This document shows positions 58,392-64,000 of a DNA stretch of 64,000 nt, one piece after another. The notes below the pieces were generated by a model that saw only the letters and a program-made list of their open reading frames with translations, was not told where the DNA came from and did no database searches. Each line of letters begins with the position of its first letter. Position 1 is the stretch's first letter. The DNA comes from Hyaloscypha bicolor E (lineage: Eukaryota > Ascomycota > Leotiomycetes > Helotiales > Hyaloscyphaceae). A program made the position numbers and the translations under genes. Where the stretch lies: assembly GCF_002865645.1 (NCBI RefSeq), contig NW_020194626.1, positions 1,347,846-1,411,845 on the forward strand, read 5' to 3'.

Positions 58392-59974
58392 ATAAATCCA
58401 AGTATTATATTAATATAATTTAGATTAAAATTATATAATATAAAATATATATTAGTTTCTTTTTAATTCCCTAATATATTTTTAGTAATAATTCTAAAAA
58501 TATAATTTTTATATAAATAAATCTTTCTTTTTTCTAATAAGATTAAGGAAATTACTTTTAATATTAATAAAATACTTATATTTAAAGCTAGTTTCTTTTT
58601 TATATAATTAATTTCTATATTCGAATTAATTAATATTCTAATTCTTTATTTATTTATTCTTATTTTAATAATTATTTTTATTTTAGGAGCTTTATTTTCT
58701 ATAATATAAATAAATATATTTATTATAAAATATATTAATTTCTTAACTTTTTTAGTTCTAGATACTTATATATTTTATAACTAAACTCATTATAATTATA
58801 ATAAATTAGTTTTTTTTAATTTAAATAAATAATAATATAATAATTCTTTTTTTAATAAATAAAATAAATTATATCTAGTTTTATAAATTCTAATATAAGT
58901 ATTATATTAGATTTTTTTATTATATCTTTATTATTTCGGTTTTATAAATCTTATAATAGAAATTTATTTCTTTTTTATTTCTTTTTATTATTTTAATTTT
59001 TTTAATTTTTTTAATTTTTTAATTTTTTAATTAGCTTATTATTATATTTTTATTAAATAAATAAATTTAAATTATTCTTAACTTTTATAATTATAAAAAT
59101 AAGGTTTTTTTTTCTCGTAAAATATTTCTTTAATAATTAATCTTATTTCGAATTTCCTATCTTAAATTACTAAATAAATTTTTTTATTCTTATAATAAAT
59201 TTATATATCCTAAGTTATTTAATAGGCTATCTAAATAAAATATAAAGCTTTAGATATTCTAGTCTAGCTATTATTTAATATTTTTAAATTTAATAAAAGT
59301 ATTATTATTATAATTCTCTGAATATAGAATAGAATTCTTTATAAACTTAATAAAGGTTTTCTAATTTATAATATTAATATTTACTAATTACTTTTTATAT
59401 TTCTAGATATTTCTAGCTATATTCTTAAAATAGAAAATATAATATATAACTTTTATTATATTTATAACTCAGGTAATTCTATTATTTTTATATTATTTTA
59501 ACTTTATTTAATAAAAGAAGTTCTAGGTTTCTTTAATATTCTTTTTTTTATAAATTAGTAATTCTCGGGTTTTTAGAATCTTTTAAATTAAGAATATTAC
59601 TAGAAATATAATAGGCTTTATACTAGATATTTAAATATTTTTAAAATAATAAATCTAAACTTCTAGTTTCTCTAGATTCTTTTTCTATTATATTTCTACT
59701 TTTAATTTAATAATATAATAGCAAGCCACTACTAATTTCTCTATTATTATTATTTTATTAGCTAGTTCTAGAAATATCTGAATTCTATTTCCTTTTTCTA
59801 ATTAAATAATATAAAAAGTACTTAACTAGATACTTTTCTAGATATTTAACTAAATTACTCTAGTAATAATAAAGGTACTTCTTCTAGTTAATATTCTAGC
59901 TATTAATAATTTTATTTATTAATAGCTTAATTATCTTATAATAAACTACTTTTTAAAAATTAGATTAATTAGAA
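58392..59974 (-). pseudogene. Gypsy X gag and aspartic protease
   Basis: Homologous throughout to 56415-58005. The protease end (starting ATAAATCCAAGTATTATATT) lies directly beside gypsy 2, so the insertion hit the protease/RT boundary. It is more heavily mutated than the gypsy 2 counterpart: CCCGAATTAACTAATACTC of gypsy 2 is TTCGAATTAATTAATATTC here. Confidence 0.82.
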
Positions 59975-60283
59975 TATAAAATATATAATAGTAAAGTAAT
60001 ATATTAGTAATTAAGGTAAGTAAGCTATAAAATAATACTTATAAATATAACTAATTTCAAGAATTAATTCTAATAAAAAACTAATTAATACTTCTTTCTA
60101 AAGCTAAGAATATCTTCTTATATATTTCCTAGTATTTAGCTAAATATATAAAGTTCTTTATTTAACTAGGAAATATAATTCTATATAATTTATATAATTC
60201 TAATTATAAGCTTTATTTAAAATAGAAAGCTAGATCTATAATATCTAATACTTATATATATATTATTATATATACTTATTATA
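59975..60283 (-). repeat. Right (5') LTR of gypsy X
   Basis: 309 bp, TATAAAATATATAATAGTAA to TACTTATTATA. Confidence 0.86.
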
Positions 60284-60588
60284 ATAAGTCTTATTTTATA
60301 ACTTAAATATTAATCTTAATATTTTAATTATTACCGGAATTATTTTTATTATTATTACTTATTTATAAAGACTTCTAAAAAGCCTTATTAAAAGTATTAA
60401 ATAAGTCTTTATTATTACTTATATTAGAATTAATTTAATTAATTTCTTTTATAGAAATAGCTTTAGTAAAAAATTATATATTTTATAGATTTCGAGATAT
60501 AATTATTTATTAAACTACTTTTTTAAGAATAAAGAAATTAGCTTATAAGATATTTATTAATAAGTAATAAAATAATAGAATAAATTAG
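60284..60588. other. AT-rich spacer between gypsy X and copia 3
   Basis: About 300 bp with no gene or family match inside the window. It contains ATTATTACCGGAATT and several AT tracts. It is probably the host or older-repeat flank into which both elements inserted. Confidence 0.5.
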
Positions 60589-60874
60589 TATTAGTTTAAT
60601 AGTAATATATAATACTATTATATAAGTCGTGAAATACTATTTATATATAGTTAGTAAAGTTATTATTATTTAGAAATAAGAATTATAGTATTATAATATT
60701 AATATATAATTCCTAAATCTACTAAGCCTAAAGAAGTCTAGTCTACTAATTAAGTTATTAATAAAATACGAGGTTATATAATTATATCCTATATCTCATA
60801 TCCTATTACTTATATCTCGTATCCCATATCTTGTAATTATATATATAACTCCTAAAGAAATAGCTATACTAATA
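60589..60874 (-). repeat. Left (3') LTR of copia 3
   Basis: 286 bp, TATTAGTTTAATAGTAATAT to CTATACTAATA, with several small indels relative to copia 2. Confidence 0.88.
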
Positions 60875-63800
60875 CTAGAAACTCTTTAAAAAACACGAAA
60901 AATAATATCTTTCTCTAATTATATATAAATTCCCTAATCCGGCCTAGTATTAGATTCCTAAATACTTTATATATTTATATTACTTCTAAGATTTTGGTTA
61001 TATACTAAAAGCCGCGGTCTTTTATATATAACTTTTTCTTTTATAATATTCTCTTATTTTATATATCTATTTCCTATTTTATTTATACTTAATTTATTTC
61101 TCTATATCTAATTATATAATATTCGTATTAATTAGGTACTTAAGGGTATTTATTAGCTTTAATTTTATTATAAAATCGGCAGGATTTAATTCTTCTTTAA
61201 TTTATTTAATTTTTATAATCTCTTATTATTTATATATTTAGTAGAGATATATTATATTAATTATTAGATACTTTTCTCAAATAGTTCCTAACTTAATAAA
61301 ACATTTATATAATAACTTTAAATTCATATAAACTACTAGTAATAGTTCTATTTCTAGTATTTTATTAATTATAGATTTAACTAAAGTACTTATATTAAAG
61401 CCGTGAGTTATATTATAAAGTTCTAAAGCTAGAATACTTCTAGTAACTCTCTTATATTTAGTAGAAAACTAGTAAATAATATTAGTATATCTAGTTTTAT
61501 TTACTAGAACTAGAATATATCTAATTTAGGAAAAAAGATCTTTATTATTTATAAATAAAGTATTTATAAAAATAATTAAATATAAGAACTTTTTTACTAG
61601 CTTTATAAATCTTAGTTCTTTAGTAATATTCTTAATTTACTATTAAATATATTTATTATGTGCCTTTATATTAGTTTCCGAAAGTTTAATAGCTTAAGTA
61701 GTAATTAATAAGTTATATAAAGCTTCTAATTAATAGACTAATATATTAGGTAATATATTAGTTCTTAATAGAGAGATCTTAATAAATAGTACTTTTATTA
61801 CTTATAGTAATAGTATTTTTTATATAAATAATTTAGAGGTTTTTATACTAGTATTTATATAAATAATACCTCTATTAAACTTGAGATTATAATTAATAAT
61901 AAGGCATTTATACTTTTTAGTCAAGAACTTAGTTTTTTAAAGCTTTAGTTATTTTGTTTTTATAAAATTATTATTTCTAATAAATAGGATATTATTAGTT
62001 TAAAGGCTAATAATTCTAAAGAATTACTTATTATAGAGAAAGTAAGAGTTATAAGTTAACTATTTTATAGAAAGCTTATTAATATAATAGAAATAGTAAG
62101 TTTTAAACTAGTAATTCCTAGCTTCTAATATATTATATATTAATTTTATAACCTTTAGAACCGAATTATTATTTAGATTTAGCTCTTTAGTAAGCTTATA
62201 AAGTAAGTTAATATAAAAATTATAGTTAAGTAAAGTTATTAATTAGATATAAGCTTATAAGATATTATATAAATATAGCTCTATAATATCTATTATTATA
62301 ATAATAATATTAAAAATAATTCTCTAGCTAATATATTAAATAGTAAGTAATTATATTAATATTATATGTTTTTTATTATTATTATAAGTCTAGATAACTA
62401 GTCTCGATTTTTTAAACTCTTTCTTTATATCCTTATTCTTAATCTTATTAATAAACCGGGAATTAAAGATATATATTTTTTTTAGTATCTAAGATCTGAG
62501 AGTAATCTTAAATATATTCTTTTCTAGAAAGCTAGTAACTTTAACTTAATAGAAGTTCTTATATAAGTTATTATCTTATAAGAATACTATAATATCCGGG
62601 TTCTTATAAGAGTATTCTCTACTATACTTTAGTAAAGTAGCGGGAATAATAAAAGAAATTATAACTGTATTACTTTTAGCCTTATTATAGAGTTCGGGAA
62701 TAGGTTTAGGTTTGGGGCTATTAGTAATAACCTTAATATCCCCTATATAAAAGGGCTTTATAAAGATTAAGTAGAAGATAATATTACTATATAATAGAGC
62801 TAGTATATAGTTCTCCCTATTAATAGCTACTAGCTTATATAGCCTATCCTAACTACTAGATTAACTAGTATTTCCTTTATATTATATAAGAATATCCGAA
62901 TTTAAGAGAAGTTTATAAATATTAGTAATATTAGAACTATTTTAAGTATTTAGGGTATTTATAATCTGGTATCTAGCTTAAAGCTTCTAAATTTCTATTA
63001 TTACTTTTTTAAATACTACTAATTACTATAATATAATTAGTAATAAGATATTATATTTAGTTATTTAAGATAAAGTATTATAAATTAAGAGAATTAGAAT
63101 AATATTATTAGGTCTAGTAGAATTATTAATGGCCTTAAAAGCTATTTAGAATATAGTATTCTTATTAATTTCATTGGTTTTAGCTATAATAATAAGATAA
63201 GTATATTAAATTAGGTTATAATAATATTTTATAATTCTAATAGAACTATAAGCTTTTATAGAAATAATTTTAATCTTAGTTCCTATAATATTTATAAGCT
63301 AAGTAAATTTCTTACTAGTAAACTATTTTCTAGTATTTATTATAATCTAATTAGGAGGGCCTAAATAAATATTAATTTAATATTATTTTAGGGTATCTCA
63401 AGTATATAATATACTAATATTTTAAAGCTATTAGCTAGCTTAATATCTAGTACCTTTATTAATAATATAAAGTATAGGCTTACTAGAAATATAGAAAATA
63501 TTAATAATAATAGAGTAATTAAAACTAATATTATCTCTTAGATTAAACTTAAATTATTCCAGTAATTATCTAAATTTCTGGTATTATTTATAGTATTTTA
63601 TAAGGTACTTAAGGGCTTTTATATTAATATTATAGCCTATTTATTCTAGTATATTTCAAAGCTTACTAATAAATAAATAACTAAAATAGTAATATAGATA
63701 TTATAATTTAATTTCTATAAAAAAATAGGAATTATAAGTAAAGAATTCGGAAATAAAGCTTTATAGAATAGTATTCTAAAATAGGAAAAAGTATCTAAAA

Positions 63801-64000
63801 TATTATATTATAAATATAAAGTATTTATTAGAAATAATAAAATAATTAGTAAGATTATTAAAATAAATTCCTAGCTTATTTATATTAGCTAAGCTAAATA
63901 AAAATAAAGTCTTTATAAATATAATATAAAATTATATTTATCTAATTAGTATTCTTACTATTATAGATCTAATAAAGAATATAAATCTAATACTAAACTA
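60875..64000 (-). pseudogene. Copia 3 pol (partial)
   Basis: Minus strand. RNase H, RT and integrase blocks align with copia 2 at 47700-51000. TAA/TAG codons and many one-base deletions, mainly in 61100-62200, break the frame repeatedly. Gag lies beyond the window. Confidence 0.82.

Larger units (their letters stand above)
33017..60283 (-). mobile_element. Gypsy X (Ty3/gypsy), minus strand, split by two younger LTR elements
   Basis: The element runs from the left LTR (33017-33524) through the integrase side of pol, copia 1, the rest of pol, gypsy 2, then gag-protease (58392-59974) and the right LTR (59975-60283). Removing copia 1 (35431-41780 plus one TSD), gypsy 2 (44709-58386 plus one TSD) and the 200-bp LTR insertion leaves about 7.0 kb, matching the 7.3 kb of gypsy 2 after removal of copia 2. 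Pol order PR-RT-RNase H-IN identifies Ty3/gypsy. No clear outer 5-bp duplication was found: the right flank is ATAAG, and the left LTR edge is ragged. Confidence 0.85.
60589..64000 (-). mobile_element. Copia 3 (Ty1/copia), minus strand, cut by the window end
   Basis: It begins with a 3' LTR (60589-60874) and continues through RNase H (about 61340-61560), RT (about 61560-62560), integrase (about 62990-63460) and toward gag. Homology to copia 2 is continuous. Its 5' LTR and right target duplication lie outside. The left flanking 5-mer is ATTAG. Confidence 0.9.

Noticed and set aside
31151..64000. Mitochondrial DNA or a plasmid because of the extreme AT content
   Set aside because: No mitochondrial genes, tRNAs or rRNAs; RIP-mutated LTR elements explain the composition.
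1..64000. tRNA, rRNA or an intact host gene
   Set aside because: No cloverleaf-like or rRNA-like stretch was seen, and every long coding frame belongs to a mobile element or is an unrecognised, stop-ridden remnant.

Overview
The window reads as a repeat-only, AT-rich compartment of a filamentous ascomycete (Pezizomycotina) genome. The support is the element mix: Tad1-like non-LTR retrotransposons, a Fot1/pogo-type transposase, Ty3/gypsy and Ty1/copia elements, and a short fungal-style GTATGT...TAG intron. The decay pattern also fits repeat-induced point mutation (RIP). CpA and TpG are depleted and TpA is in excess, and almost every in-frame stop is a TAA or TAG where relatives or other copies have CAA or CAG. 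I cannot name the species. I found no intact host gene, no tRNA or rRNA and no CRISPR array.

Region 1 (1-31 kb) is moderately AT-rich and mildly mutated. It holds four copies (A-D/E naming: A, B, D, E) of one roughly 6.0-kb LINE family. Each has a gag-like ORF1 with zinc knuckles, overlapped by eight bases by an ORF2 carrying endonuclease, reverse transcriptase (RT) and RNase H. Copy B sits inside copy A, and copy A sits inside a pogo-like transposase locus. Copy D, on the minus strand, sits inside a separate stand-alone integrase-type gene (H2C2 plus rve) that has an intron and a small pogo-derived insertion. Copy E, also minus, lies in AT-rich DNA with an 11-bp target duplication.

Region 2 (31-64 kb) is extremely AT-rich and heavily mutated. 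It resolves into a nested set of LTR retrotransposons with exact 5-bp target duplications. Gypsy X (about 33.0-60.3 kb, minus strand) was cut by copia 1 (35431-41780, plus; TSD ATTAC) and by a second gypsy of the same family (44709-58386, minus; TSD ATTAT). Gypsy 2 was in turn cut by copia 2 (47151-53535, minus; TSD AATAT). A third copia (60589 to beyond the window end, minus) follows. A 192-bp hAT-like insertion with an 8-bp duplication sits in one gypsy LTR.

Functionally the region looks dead. All four LINE copies have YLDN in place of the catalytic YxDD of RT. Both gypsy RTs and the copia 1 RT have lost one or both catalytic aspartates in the same C-to-T/G-to-A manner. The least ordinary content is the stand-alone integrase gene at 16.0-17.8 kb, the deep nesting with readable insertion order, hypervariable minisatellites at the end of LINE ORF2, and two or three unrecognised coding-like remnants (1-361, 30.55-31.15 kb, 32.05-32.99 kb).
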